Assembly (NCBI GenBank): GCA_012295275.1
Contig: CM022672.1
Coordinates: 17,474,894-17,497,393, forward strand
Source: Chrysomallon squamiferum
Lineage: Eukaryota; Mollusca; Gastropoda; Neomphalida; Peltospiridae
Length of the DNA: 22,500 nucleotides
Direction: 5' to 3'
The notes below the pieces were generated by a model, which searched no databases, had not been told where the DNA came from, and was given only the letters and a program-made list of their open reading frames with translations. Shown in pieces: positions 10,183-20,390 of this stretch. The translations under genes and the position numbers were made by a program. Within the stretch, counting starts at the first letter, position 1. Every line of letters starts with the position of its first letter.

Positions 10183-10945
10183 ATTCATTGAACACTGGAG
10201 ACGTTATCTAACACACGTTATTGTGCTAGCAGACGTTGTTAGGTTCGACAACTCGGTTAAATTGATAAACAGGAAATGCTGCAGGAGTTTTCTCCCATAG
10301 ACTGGCATACCGCAGGCTGTTTGATCAGTTACAGTCGGGAGCAAATGTTTTAATATGTAATGTAAATGTAAATGTGTAAGTATATGTAACTGTAAATGTA
10401 TATAAATAAATAATAAATTTGTAAAATCGTTTCAAACTCGCTGGTTATTTTAAAATAAATTTCAGTGATATGAACGACAGAAATATCCATAAATTAATAA
10501 GCATGTTTGAAATAATTATGATTACTTCTTGTAATTTTGTGATTTAAATTTGTATACTGTTTCAATTTTGCTGATACTGTGATACACACCAACTTCAAAG
10601 CTATCAGCACTATCTCAGAAACTGTGACTACAGTTATTTTACTGATATAAAAAGGGTATATGTGTGTATGTGCAGACAAATTCATTTTTATATATTTATG
10701 TGTATCGGTCTGTTTGCATATTTGCGCCCCTTGAATCAGCAGTCGTTACTTTCAAAAACACGTCACACGCAAACGTCTTACACACACACGTACACGCAGA
10801 TACGCATCCTCACTAAATCTGTTATTGTTTTGTTTTTAATCTTCTCCTTCTTTTTCTTGATACTGTTGTTACAATAGTCACTTAATCTTACTGGATAACC
10901 TTAAATCTTGACTGCCTACTCATAAACCAGCTCACAAAATAATGC
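10183..10945. other. Non-coding stretch, no gene supported
   Basis: A 31-codon open stretch between stops (about 10262-10352) includes the residues MLQEFSPIDWHTAG. It looks protein-like but lacks a good pyrimidine tract and is too short to call. A degenerate TGTAAA-type repeat follows (about 10353-10400). Near 10780 is a short CA-rich tract. Confidence 0.35.
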
Positions 10946-10982
<37 letters not shown>

Positions 10983-10994
10983 TGATGATGATGA
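10946..10994. repeat. (AAT)n then (GAT)n microsatellite
   Basis: About eleven AAT units change into about five GAT units, followed by an A-rich stretch to about 11040. Confidence 0.92.
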
Positions 10995-11536
10995 AAAAAA
11001 AAAAAATATATTAATCATAAAAAAAATTTAAAAAAAAATTCAAGAAGAAAAGCATCATTTCGTCTATCCCCGTATTTCGCTATTTCTTATCGATTTCGAG
11101 ACGAAATGGCTTTCAAGCTGATAATATGAGGACGACATTATCCAGTAATCGGCTTAGTTACTCGTATTGATTAATAATCACAGATATCGGTTACATCACG
11201 CTGTCATCATGTACGCAATTTCATTTCACCCGGTAATATAAGTAGCCGAGCAGTGGTATTCTAACGCGATCTGCAGTAATCTTCTCCTCATCAGCTGAAC
11301 ACCTCAAGGGTTCAGTATTCCGATTAGAAACATTTTGGTTTTTTCTCTCTCTCTCTCTCTATCTCGCTTTAACTCGCTTGCTCGTGAAATATATTGTTAT
11401 ATTAAAATGAAGAGAGAGAAAAAAAAATGTTATTCTTTATCATTGACTTTTGGATTTTTTTTGTTTGTTTTTGCAGTTTTGTGCTATTTAAAGCATTTGG
11501 TTATTTCTGTTGCATTTGTTCCGATACCGCTGATTG
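10995..11536. other. Non-coding stretch, no gene supported
   Basis: The segment at 11060-11330 is less repetitive and contains scattered CpGs and a CAGCTG E-box near 11293. No exon with paired splice sites was seen. A short CT tract lies at about 11344-11361 and an AG-rich block near 11410. Confidence 0.35.
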
Positions 11537-11544
11537 TTGCTGGA

Positions 11545-11582
11545 GATGTGTGTGTGTTTGTGTGTGTGTTTGTGTGTGTGTG
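11545..11582. repeat. TG microsatellite
   Basis: A TG array interrupted by TTTG steps. The ORFs across it (Cys/Val runs) are repeat translations. Confidence 0.9.
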
Positions 11583-11625
11583 ATGGTGATTCAGTAGTTC
11601 AACTTATTATTTTTTATCCCTTTAC

Positions 11626-11936
11626 ATGTTTGTTTGTTTGTTTGTTTGTTTGTTTATTTATTCATTTATTTATCTATTTTTATTTTTTATTATTATTTTT
11701 TTTATTAATTAATTAATTTATTTATTTATCATTTTATTTTTTTTTTTTTTTTTTTTTTTTTTATTATTTTTTATTATCAATTAATTTTTTTTTTATTTAT
11801 CATTTTATTTTTTTTTTATTTAAAAAAAAATTATATTATTTATTTAATTATTTATTTTACTTATAATTTTTTATATTAATTTATTTTATTTTATTTTATT
11901 CTATTTTATTTTATTTTATTTTATTTTATTTTGTTT
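11626..11936. repeat. T-rich compound repeat
   Basis: A TTTG run (about 11627-11652) passes into TTTA repeats, TTAA steps, a T-run of 26 (11737-11762), further TTTA DNA and a TTTTA pentanucleotide array (about 11880-11932). There is no coding content. Confidence 0.92.
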
Positions 11937-12781
11937 GGACTTCTTGTTTAAATATAACATTATTATAAACTGAACATTAGTAGTTTTTGTTTTAATCATG
12001 TTAGAGTCATTAGACGAACGACTTGTCAGAAGACGGATTTTTCTCCCGTTCCAAACAGCGTTTCGCAGCAGCTCCCAAGTGGCTGTGTTTAGTACACGAA
12101 TCTAAGACGATCTTGGAGCGGTTTTTTAAATAATCCGTTTGTTTCAGTTTAACCTGTCTAACGTTAGACGACTCGAATCTCTTCTGGGCGTTCAGTGTGT
12201 AACCGTGAGCCTTATTAGTGTGAATTAAAACTTAAACCAAGTGGTAAGGTCCACAAACAAATATTTTGTTTGTGATTAGATATAATATTACCATTTGTAA
12301 TTTCTAAACATTTTTTTAAATTATATTATTATTTTTTTTTTTTTTTAACGAAATAAAAGTTTTAATTATGAATGAAAACGATATATCATTTTTGTTAATA
12401 TGTACTGAAAGCTTAAAATCCATTGGGAAAAAAAGCCTTCTGTTCAGTAGAAAGAAAAACCACGTTTTAATATCTTTGATACACTCATACACTGGTCACT
12501 AGTTGCGATGGGAATATTTTAATGAGCTTATTGAATAGAGTTCAGTAATAATTATATTTGTATTTAGTATTTCTATGATGCCATCAGTCGTACAACAGTT
12601 TGCAATAAAGGTTAATATTTGTTAAAAAAAAATTATTTTAGAAATAATTAAATTATTATCCAAGAATTTGTATGTTTTCATTCGGAGGAATAAAATAAAA
12701 GGCCTCTATAAAGTGAAGCTGTATTTTGTTATAACTGCAAGGATAGTCAGGATTAAACACTATATAACTATTAAGAAAATT
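11937..12781. other. Non-coding stretch with one CpG-richer patch
   Basis: The part at 12000-12250 is richer in GC and CpG than its flanks and contains the splice-bounded block at 12148-12243. After 12260 the DNA is AT-rich with a 15-base T-run (about 12332-12346) and no supportable gene. Confidence 0.35.
12148..12243 (+). other. Possible non-coding (UTR) exon
   Basis: The left edge follows a good acceptor (CCGTTTGTTTCAG). The right edge is a donor, AAGTG then GTAAGG at 12244. None of the three frames is open across all 96 bases: the best runs 26 codons before TAA. It also cannot follow the 8233-8335 exon in phase without an immediate stop. If transcribed it would be an untranslated or alternative first exon. 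It includes a 14-base perfect palindrome (12156-12169, GTCTAACGTTAGAC). Chance pairing of splice-like words is quite possible. Confidence 0.15.
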
Positions 12782-12807
12782 ATTAATTAATTAATTAATT
12801 AATTAAA
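12782..12807. repeat. (TTAA)n tetranucleotide repeat
   Basis: About six TTAA units in AT-rich DNA. Confidence 0.85.
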
Positions 12808-13153
12808 CTAAACAAATATATAAATAAATGAGAAAAGACAATGACAAATCCGCCCACATCTGTTATATGCAAGGCTCTGTAATTGTGCTGGTATTTTGTT
12901 TCAAGTGTAGATATATTACCACGGTGTATTGTTCCGTCAAGTATAAACTGCGTTAAAACTAAGTTAATTTTGTTATTTTCCAGAGCAGTTCATCTGAAAG
13001 ATGATCTAATTTAGCGTGGTTTACTACAGCAGAATCATATTTCAACTCGGTAAACTGATATTCCACATCTGTATTGCTAAAACATATTCAAACAACGTAC
13101 AGAATAATTCTCCATCTCTCTGTGTCTGAGCGTTTTACTCTATTCATGCATGC
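12808..13153. other. Non-coding stretch, nothing seen
   Basis: AT-rich DNA with no repeat array, no exon with paired splice sites and no recognised motif. Confidence 0.4.
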
Positions 13154-13218
13154 TTTGTGTGTGCGTGTGTGTTTGTGTGTGTGTGTGTGAGTGTGTGTAT
13201 GTGTGTGTGAGTGTGTGT

Positions 13219-13262
<44 letters not shown>
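13154..13262. repeat. Interrupted (TG)n microsatellite
   Basis: A long TG array with GA, TA and TT interruptions, purest at its 3' end (about 13224-13260). The Thr-His ORF on the minus strand is its translation. Confidence 0.95.
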
Positions 13263-13264
<2 letters not shown>

Positions 13265-13727
13265 ATGTTGGTGTGAGTACTTTTGTATGTTACAGACGAC
13301 ATATCTACGATTAAGGTGTCAGCCAAGATCCAAAACTAATTTTACACCATTTTTCTGAATTGATAATTACCGTCGATTTTTTATCATGTAGAAATTGTTA
13401 TAGGTTTTAAGCTGATTCTGTAACAATTGAAAGCTGAATTCTGATCAAGAATTATTAAAATAATATTTTGTAATGCTTGGTGCCATGACCTTTGATACTG
13501 TTACGTTCAAACAATATTTAATTAATTTTATCATTGTAATTACTCTTCAAGACTTCATAATTCCTGTTATGTTTGAAGTTTACGTGTGAGGAGAAGTTGA
13601 ACAAACAAAGCTAGACGAAGAAGAAAGGATCACATTGCCCAGGGCGGTTGTCAATCACCACTTAAATAAGTGTTGTTGACGTTAATCACAGCCTCAAAAT
13701 AGCAGTCTTTTCACAACACTTTTAAAA
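13263..13727. other. Non-coding stretch with a small hairpin
   Basis: No gene supported. Positions 13650-13680 can form an imperfect stem: GTCAATCACCACTTA, then AA, then TAAGTGTTGTTGAC, with one unpaired base and one mismatch. No conserved microRNA seed was recognised in it. Confidence 0.35.
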
Positions 13728-14024
13728 ATGAAGTTTCTCTATAGTTTTCTCGTGCTTATTTTTTTTTTTTTTTTTTTTTTTATCTTATATCCATTCGTTA
13801 ACAGAAGGAATCAAATTTCTCACCATGTCGTAGGAAATGTCTCACGTGTCGACTTTTACCAAAATGTGCTGGCTTCTAGTGGTCCGAAGAGAAATGAAAA
13901 AACAACATCTCCTCAAAGATCGTTGCGTTTACACGTTATAAGCGTAATCTCATTGACCATGTTTTTTTTTCTGGAGCAGCAGTTTGGGATGTTCTCGGCA
14001 GCAGATCGACAGTCTGAAATGTAA
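13728..14024 (+). other. Weak ORF of 98 codons, probably not a gene
   Basis: It begins at ATG (MKFLYSFLVL), passes through a poly-Phe stretch made by a 23-base T-run (13759-13781), then continues for about 75 non-repetitive codons. The N-terminus resembles a signal peptide only because of the T-run. An AG after this T-run (to 13803) looks like a splice acceptor, so 13804-14024 could be the edge of an exon, but no matching donor was seen. No domain was recognised. Confidence 0.1.
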
Positions 14025-14118
14025 ATTATTTCAAAGAAAAGATTCCAGCAATTACAAACATTCTGTTTAGTCTCGACGTGTTAATGGAGAAAGGAAAGAA
14101 GTTTGTTTTGCAGTCGCT

Positions 14119-14145
14119 TTCCAGCCAGTGTTCCTTTGGCTGGAA
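14119..14145. repeat. Small perfect inverted repeat
   Basis: TTCCAGCCA (14119-14127) and TGGCTGGAA (14137-14145) are exact reverse complements around a nine-base loop. No T-run terminator or RNA context suggests a function. Confidence 0.6.
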
Positions 14146-14230
14146 TGCTAAGTATAGTGTTCTGGTTAAGATGATGTAAAAAATAAAAGTGTTTCTATAG
14201 CAAAACAGCCAAAAGCAGCCGTCCTTTGCG

Positions 14231-14282
14231 AGTCCAAATCGCCCCTCTAGGATTCTGACCCATTCGAAGGGGGCCATGGACT
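14231..14282. repeat. Imperfect inverted repeat
   Basis: AGTCCA and CCCCT on the left (14231-14246) pair with AGGGG and TGGACT on the right (14268-14282), with unequal spacing and a loop of about 20 bases. It is GC-rich for this window and could be a mobile-element relict. Confidence 0.4.
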
Positions 14283-14457
14283 GCAAAATATGAGAATAGG
14301 ATTTTCTCTCTGTGTGTTCATGGGTTTGTTCTTGCTGCTGCTGTTGTTGTTGTTGTTTTTTTAGCAGGATGTTATTATCCTGATTTGACAAGGCTTCTGA
14401 AGAACGAGAAGAGTTTCTATCAAAAAAAGGGTAGAGAATGGCTAGTCTAAATAACAC

Positions 14458-15892
14458 TATTAGATTTCGTTTTCATATCTTCATTCGTTTTTTCTTCTTT
14501 TTTTTTAATTTGAATCCAGGATTTCTGAAAAGGCTGTGTGCTATCATTCAATGAAAAAATAGTTTTTTTTTTTTTTTTTTTTTTGTAAGGATGACTCTCA
14601 GCTGCTAACATTAAATTCCAAATTCAGATTTAATTTTTCAGATGCTGATTTGCAGATAAATTTTAAACTAAACTTTTTATTCGAAATGGTCGGTAACCCA
14701 GTGTTCCTATACGAATCTGACTCCAGAAAGTCAATAGTAAATAAATATTTCATCACATAATCAGTTCCCTTAGCGTAACTAACGACTGCAGAATGCTGTT
14801 GCCAGATATCTGTAAATCACTGTGAAAGGTGGATTTTCTTTCAATGGCAACATACTGGTAGTAACAGGGAAAAAAATCATAATTTTTTTTTTTTTTTTTT
14901 TTATACCTAAATCATTATTTAATCGTATTTTTTCTCTCTCAGAGATCATCCAGTATGAGCTACTGATGTAGACATACATTTATCTAGATAACAGCTTCAT
15001 ATAATTAGAAATACAAAACGAATCGTTCAGATGTAGCCGTGTTTGCAAAGACATAAACACCACAAGTCATAAATGAACAATTATTTATATTTTTATTTCT
15101 GTTGAAGGCGTTGTGCAGGCGATAAAAGGAACTAATAATGATAACGAACTGTCGGGTCAAACATCAGTTTGCTGCTACGGATATGAAACGGTATTAATAT
15201 GTACATGATTGTTTAACCATCACTGTAACTAAATGTTTCTAAATCACAGAGCTTCGTATGTGGCCACGGTGATGCTTTATTTTATCATCACTGGAGTAAT
15301 TATACAATAAACAAAAAAAACCCAAATAACTCAAAATATTCATTTTATAGGTGGAAATGAAAGATGCTTGTTGTGTTTGTCGGTGTGTGCACATATGTAT
15401 GTCAGTGTTTTGTATGTTTGTTTCATTTTTATTTGATCTCAGTAGCTGAATTTTAACGATTATATATATTTTTTTTATGCTATAGACCTTTAATCAGTTA
15501 TCCGACGTTCATACCAAGACAGAGAATACAGTAATATATTTGTATTTCCCAGTCTCGCCAGTTTCCTGAAAAGATAACGATTATGGAAGATTTTTATCGC
15601 CGCTGTTGACAACTTTGTCAATATTATTCATCTCCTCTTCACAAGTTCATATTTCAGGAAAATTAACGAAAGATGTTTGCTTTCGTGTTCACATGGAGAG
15701 GGAACGAAGTGAGAAAGAGCGAGAGAGAAAAGAAAGAATGAGAAGGAATGAGATAGTGTCACAGTGAGAGAATTCGCTCGAGACAGAGTCTGGAATGAGC
15801 AGTCGGAAGAAAAACAAAGCATCGTGAAGCCGTTTGCGTCACTGAATGTTACGTTGTTTCATGATTTTTCTAATAGCAGTTTAAATTAGAAA
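14458..15892. other. AT-rich non-coding stretch, no gene supported
   Basis: Contains T-runs of 22 (14563-14584) and 20 (14883-14902). A purine-rich GAGAGA-type block (about 15690-15800) with several CpGs, ending near TTGCGTCACTG (AP-1/CRE-like), is the most structured part. It could be a UTR or promoter fragment, but no splice pair was found. Confidence 0.35.
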
Positions 15893-16246
15893 TTGTCCAG
15901 CGGACACTCGAGGCTACAATCCATCTCTGAGATTAAGTTACCTTTCTTGCCTTTCGCTGCTGTGTCTGTTCTTCTTGTTGCTGGCTTCCATCGTGTTGTA
16001 ATTTTCGTATTACGGCAGTTAAGCCTTTTCACCTCGTCCCTGACACTGACTCATTATAAAACTGATGGTTTTTCAGAGAAACCGGGAGAGCAGTTATCAC
16101 AGGTAGAGATGTCTTTTGGCGTTATTATTACACACGTTATTGCAGACTCGCTGTTTGTAAAACCTAAAAGCTTTGATTTATCAGTGTCATTGTATATTGC
16201 TTGTTCGAGACGACTGTTAGGGAAATTTTCAGACGTTTTAACCTGA
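15893..16246 (+). other. Unassigned 118-codon open stretch, weak
   Basis: Open from TTG at 15893 to TGA, with its first Met far inside (near 16109). Composition is mixed rather than repetitive: a hydrophobic segment around residues 15-45 (LPFAAVSVLLVAGF), then polar sequence. A donor-like CAG then GTAGAG occurs near 16101, and a weak acceptor precedes 15901. No family was recognised. The absence of a start codon and poor splice signals make chance the likeliest explanation. Confidence 0.1.
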
Positions 16247-16820
16247 GATACAATAATTTTAGGACTGAATTTGGCAGAACTAAAAAAGTGTATTATGTTT
16301 TTGCCGTTATGGAAGAGGGAGAGAAGTGATTTGGAATAAAAACATGAGACAAGACAAAAATGTGAATAAATAGAGAAATATATACACTGTTGCTTCTTTT
16401 TGCTGTTTATTCTTTTCTTCTTTTTTATTTTATTTGTTTCTATTTTCTAATTTATTTAATTGTTTTCATTTATTTATTTTTGTTTATTTATTTATTTATT
16501 TGTTGTTTTAAATAGACGTTATGTCCATAGCCTTCATTATAATTATCTATTTAACACTATTTATTTTATTTTCAGTGAGTTTTTTTGGTGGTGTTTTTTT
16601 ATCTTTTATACCTTATATTTTATTTTTATTTTTATTTTATTTATTTATTATTATTATTTTTTTTTTTTTCTTGAGGAAAATGTCTTTCAAGTGAAGCCGA
16701 TAGTCGATGGGCTAGAATATTTGTCTTAATCATAACAGTGTAGTGAGACTAATCAGTTTTAAATGCATTATTAATAAGACATTTACAGGGACCACGTTTT
16801 TAATCAGCTTAAATCGCCGA
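16247..16820. other. T-rich TTTA-type low-complexity stretch
   Basis: From about 16395 to 16675 it is dominated by TTTA, TTTC and TTATT motifs, which create the Phe/Tyr-rich ORF there. The flanks are plain AT-rich DNA without genes. Confidence 0.75.
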
Positions 16821-16836
16821 CAGCGCCACCTCGCGT
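16821..16836 (-). promoter_or_regulatory. CTCF-like binding site candidate
   Basis: On the minus strand this reads ACGCGAGGTGGCGCTG. The 11-base core AGGTGGCGCTG matches the bilaterian CTCF core (AGRKGGCRSTR) at every position, and the outer bases match partly. CTCF is an insulator and architectural zinc-finger protein conserved across bilaterians. The site lies in a short CpG-containing unique segment (16800-16860) in otherwise low-complexity DNA. The match is from sequence only. Confidence 0.4.
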
Positions 16837-16861
16837 AGAAATCAATCCGGTAACCCAGATG

Positions 16862-16965
16862 TTTTTTTTTTTTTTTTTTTGTTGTTGTTGTTGTTCTAGG
16901 GTCGATAACCGCAATAGTTTTTAGGTAGAACGAAAAAAGAAAAAAAAAAAAAAAAAAAAAAAAAA
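16862..16965. repeat. T-run and A-run forming a long imperfect inverted repeat
   Basis: T19 (16862-16880), a GTT array and GTTCTA (to 16898) face TAGAAC (16926-16931), an A-rich link and A26 (16940-16965). The 27-base middle is unique. The arms can pair through GTTCTA/TAGAAC and the homopolymers. The short minus-strand poly-Phe ORF here is an artefact. Confidence 0.75.
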
Positions 16966-17154
16966 TCTTTTCGTCTGTCGAAGTGACAGCTGTGTTTTTA
17001 AATGAAGACAGCTTGTGCTATAACATTCCCATACATTCTGCAGAAACAGAGAGGCCAAAATAGCGTGTGTTGAACTGCGTTTTTGAGTCGAACAGACTAA
17101 AATCAAATTAGGTTAAAATGGTGTGACGTAGTTTGAACAGGACGTTCTTTGAAA

Positions 17155-17192
17155 ATAAAAAAATAAAATAAAATAAAATAAAATAAAAAAAT
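17155..17192. repeat. (AAAAT)n pentanucleotide repeat
   Basis: About six AAAAT units with A-rich edges; the complement of the TTTTA class seen elsewhere in the window. Confidence 0.9.
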
Positions 17193-19268
17193 AAACGTTT
17201 GTCAAAGAAATAATTTCGACATGTTCTTACGTTCGATAAAATTATGCATACATCAAATGTGAGTTTATGTCGAAGACACTGATGTCAAAATAACTTTTGT
17301 TTCGAAAATATTTACGTCGAGCTGTATTTATGATGGAGACATTATGTGTCGAATTTTGTTTTTGTGTGATGTACATAAAGGTTGTATTCTATAATTTGAA
17401 GACAACCTAAATGAAACTGTTCAGGTTAGACTTGATAGTTTCAACTTAAATAAAGTTTATTGTATAGTAAAAAGATACCGAACATTTCCCCGCCCCTCAT
17501 AATTTATATTTTCTTATTATTTGTTTCAAATTTAATATAAGAAAGATACAAGTTTTTTATAATGTAATATATCGTTTGTTATTGTTTTATAATTCTGTTT
17601 GACATTTAATTTTATTTTATATTAATAAATGCTATGCGTAAAGAGAAAACTGATGACTTCTGCAGATTAAAATATTAATCTCGTTTCTGTACTAAATTAC
17701 AGCTACTTTTTATCTTAATAACTCAATTATAATTTCATTTAATTTAGCATTGAAGAACATGGGTCATCTGTTTTAGAGCGGTGTCAAATATTTTCTGTGT
17801 CGTAAGCTACTGCTGTGTGTTACACGATTTTACACGATTTTATAATTTAAAAAAAAGGTTTTTTTTTTTTTTTTCCAAACCTGTGTAGGTCGTGTACGCA
17901 TTATTGGATTATTCCGTTTGTAGCACACTTTGAAAATTATGTTCAGTTCTGTTTGAAAGATCAAATACAGTTAAAAGCATTCCATGGCTCTGTTTCAGGT
18001 CATTACAGAAACTTAAAACACGTTAGTGGTGTTATTCGGTTCTAAAATGTTATTTATAACGTCCAAATCAGTGCTTTTTTAATTATTTCAATGTTTTTAA
18101 TGTTTGTTTTTTTAAGGATAGAAATGTATATATATATATGATTAAATTAAGTCATATACCCTCCATTTTTCATTCACCTCAAAAATAATTTTGTTCATTT
18201 TTTGATGAACCATTCACTAGCTTAAGAATCACTGGCAGAAATCATCGACTGTTATTAGCCTTCTGAAACCAATAATATTTAATTCTCAGTTCAAATACGT
18301 GTTTGTTGTAAAAAAAAAAAAAAACAGAAGAAAAAAAGGTATAGAAACAATTTCTCTCTCACTCGTCAAAAAACTGCGTTACAAACGTAACATTTCACTC
18401 GGGAAATAACGATGTGGTTTACTGTTCTCTTTGGATTTGCGACATTTAAGAAAGCTGTGCAAAAAAAATGAATGGTTGCCAAGCAACCGGTACCTGACTG
18501 TTAACGAACGTTTCAAGGTTGGGAGGAAAGCAGAAATATGGTTTTAAATATTTCATGATCTCTATCTTCCATTAATCATCAATCGAAAGTTCCCGAAACA
18601 AGTCGTTAGGGTGTTTAATGTCAAACGATAAAAAACTAAAAAAACAAAAAAAACCAGTTATTAATGTCTCATGTATGAAAATGCGTATTACAAACCTAGC
18701 TACTCTCTGGTTATTTACATAACATTCTGAGCTCGTGAAACGGAATAAATGCTTTCGCAAGGTAAATGCATCTGTGCTTTTGTTCCTTTTGTTCCGAGTC
18801 ATTTGTAATAATTATTCCACTTTTTACGTGTCATGATCGAAAAGTGATCTGCTTAATGAGATGAATTTGAACACATCTCTGCGTCTGAGAATCTGGCTGC
18901 TTCATTTATTATTTAGTCTGTCTCACTTACTGACAGATTACCTAGTTTTTTCGGGGATTTTTTTTTTGTTGTTGTTGTAAATTTGGCTGTTTTTCCTTTA
19001 TTTTTCCATTATTTTTCCATTATTAAATGACCGAAAGATTTCGTTTTGATAGTGTGTGAATGAATAAATAAATCAACATTTGTTTAACTGTATTTCAAAC
19101 ATGTTTATAATGGTATAAGACAGGAAACTCTGTCTAGAGTTATTTATAATGGTTAACAACAGGTGATCCTTTATTTGCACCTTTCCATAAACAGTATAAA
19201 GAGATAAGCCAGCTAAACATGGGTCTGTGGTTCGATTATTATTAATGTTGCGCTTACCATAAAATTAC
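17193..19268. other. AT-rich non-coding stretch, no gene supported
   Basis: Contains a tandem 10-mer pair (TACACGATTT twice, 17821-17840), a T16 run (17859-17874), a short TA run (18126-18140), an A15 run (18310-18324) and a GTT tract (18968-18980). A 76-codon minus-strand ORF (18572-18802) ends in HPNDLFRELSIDD after an acceptor-like T-rich stretch, but it has no recognised domain and was not called. Confidence 0.4.
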
Positions 19269-19317
19269 AGTTTATTTATTTATTTATTTATTTGTTTATT
19301 TTATTACTACTACTACT

Positions 19318-19361
<44 letters not shown>

Positions 19362-19378
19362 TACTACTACTACTACTA
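19269..19378. repeat. (TTTA)n then (CTA)n compound microsatellite
   Basis: A TTTA run (about 19270-19302) passes into about 22 CTA units with two single-base slips (about 19304-19378). Confidence 0.95.
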
Positions 19379-19440
19379 ACTACAATTTTAAAGTAATAAA
19401 AAAAACACACGAAATAAATCGACATCCTTTGTTATTGTTT

Positions 19441-19614
19441 TTTTTTTGGGGGGGGGTATCCCACAGATTTACTGTTTAGACGTTTATAATTTAAAAGAAA
19501 AACCAAAACCAATCATTTTCTTTCTTTCTTTTTTTTAAATTTCTTTATCATTATATCAGTCTTTTTCTTTTTCTTTCTTTCTTGCTTCTTCTTCTTTTAT
19601 TTTTCCTATTTTTT

Positions 19615-19652
<38 letters not shown>
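19441..19652. repeat. T8G9 junction, pyrimidine-rich tract and T35 run
   Basis: A T-run joins nine consecutive G (19448-19456). A TTTC/TTCTT pyrimidine-rich stretch (about 19515-19616) follows, ending in 35 consecutive T (19617-19651), the longest homopolymer in the window. No exon follows. Confidence 0.93.
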
Positions 19653-19655
<3 letters not shown>

Positions 19656-19852
19656 GTTTTTATTTCATTTAAGGTTATTATTTGCTGGTTGTTGTTTGTT
19701 GTTGGGTTTTTTTTATGTAGAAAGCAGATGTTTCAACTTGAAATTGATTTTAAAACAAACTTATTGAGCTGTTAACCAGAAATCGATTTGCCGTCTACGA
19801 GCAATGAAACATGTACTGTTCTTTTTTAATGTTTACTTCGTTTTCAAGCTTC

Positions 19853-19856
<4 letters not shown>

Positions 19857-19886
<30 letters not shown>
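19857..19886. repeat. T30 homopolymer
   Basis: Thirty consecutive T lie immediately before a CAG and the start of the 23-bp minisatellite. Although it looks like an acceptor, the sequence beyond it is repeat, not an exon. Confidence 0.95.
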
Positions 19887-19904
19887 CAGCCACATCATTA
19901 TTAT

Positions 19905-20390
19905 TTCTCTAAAAACCTCTTAATCCTTTTACCATAATCTTTTTATCACTTTTGCACAAACCTTATTATCGTTTTCGGAAAAAAACCTGTTTTCATTTCT
20001 CCTCAAGTTGGTTATTATTTTTCACAAGTCTAATTATTATTTTGCGCAAACTGATTGTTTTTGTTGTGCTTTTCGACAGCCTCATTATTTCAAATCACAA
20101 CCTCGAGCGCCATGATTTTTCCGCAACGTCATTATGACCTCTCCACAACCTCGATACCATTTTCCCACAACCTCGTTATCATATTTCCATGATCACGTCA
20201 TTATTGAATAATAAAGACGTGGGGGGGTTTTTGTGGGGTTTTTTTTGGGGCCACACAATTTCGTTATCAACTTCTCTACAACCTCGTTATCAGCTTCTCT
20301 ACAACCTCGTTATCAGTTTCTCTACAACCTCGTTATCAGGTTTCCACAACTTCGTTATCACTTTCCAAGAGCCTCGTTGTCGTTGTAGTT
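19905..20390 (+). repeat. Minisatellite with units of about 23 bp, graded divergence
   Basis: The clearest units start at 20278, 20301 and 20324 and read ACAACCTCGTTATCAG followed by YTTCTCT. Their neighbours at 20255 and 20346 differ by a few bases. Going left, weaker copies of CACAACCTCGTTATCAT and CACAAACCTTATTATCG persist to about 19905, giving roughly twenty units. The array is interrupted by a G-rich block (20221-20250). The 3' end is the most uniform part, implying recent expansion or homogenisation there. ORFs through it are repeat translations. Confidence 0.85.
20221..20250 (+). other. G-rich block, possible G-quadruplex
   Basis: Runs of seven, four and four G are separated by T-rich loops of seven and eight bases. 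The first run could supply two G-tracts, so four tracts of at least three G are available. It sits inside the 23-bp minisatellite and interrupts its periodicity. Confidence 0.4.

Larger units (their letters stand above)
14026..14457 (-). other. Unassigned minus-strand ORF of 143 codons
   Basis: This is one of the longest frames in the window not made wholly of simple repeat. After about 30 residues comes a Gln tract encoded by CAA/CAG units (14334-14360). It is followed by about 95 mixed residues containing APFEWVRILEGRFGLAKDG and EHWLESDCKTNF. An acceptor-like TATTTTGCAG precedes codon TCC (14283), so an exon running left from there is conceivable. No donor, domain or family was recognised. 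The frame overlaps two inverted repeats, so it may be decayed mobile DNA. Chance is the main alternative. Confidence 0.12.

Noticed and set aside
18735-18754. Possible microexon before GTAAAT
   Set aside because: Weak acceptor and too short to distinguish from chance.
19857-19889. T30 followed by CAG, resembling a very strong splice acceptor
   Set aside because: The sequence beyond is the start of the 23-bp minisatellite with no open, exon-like content or donor.
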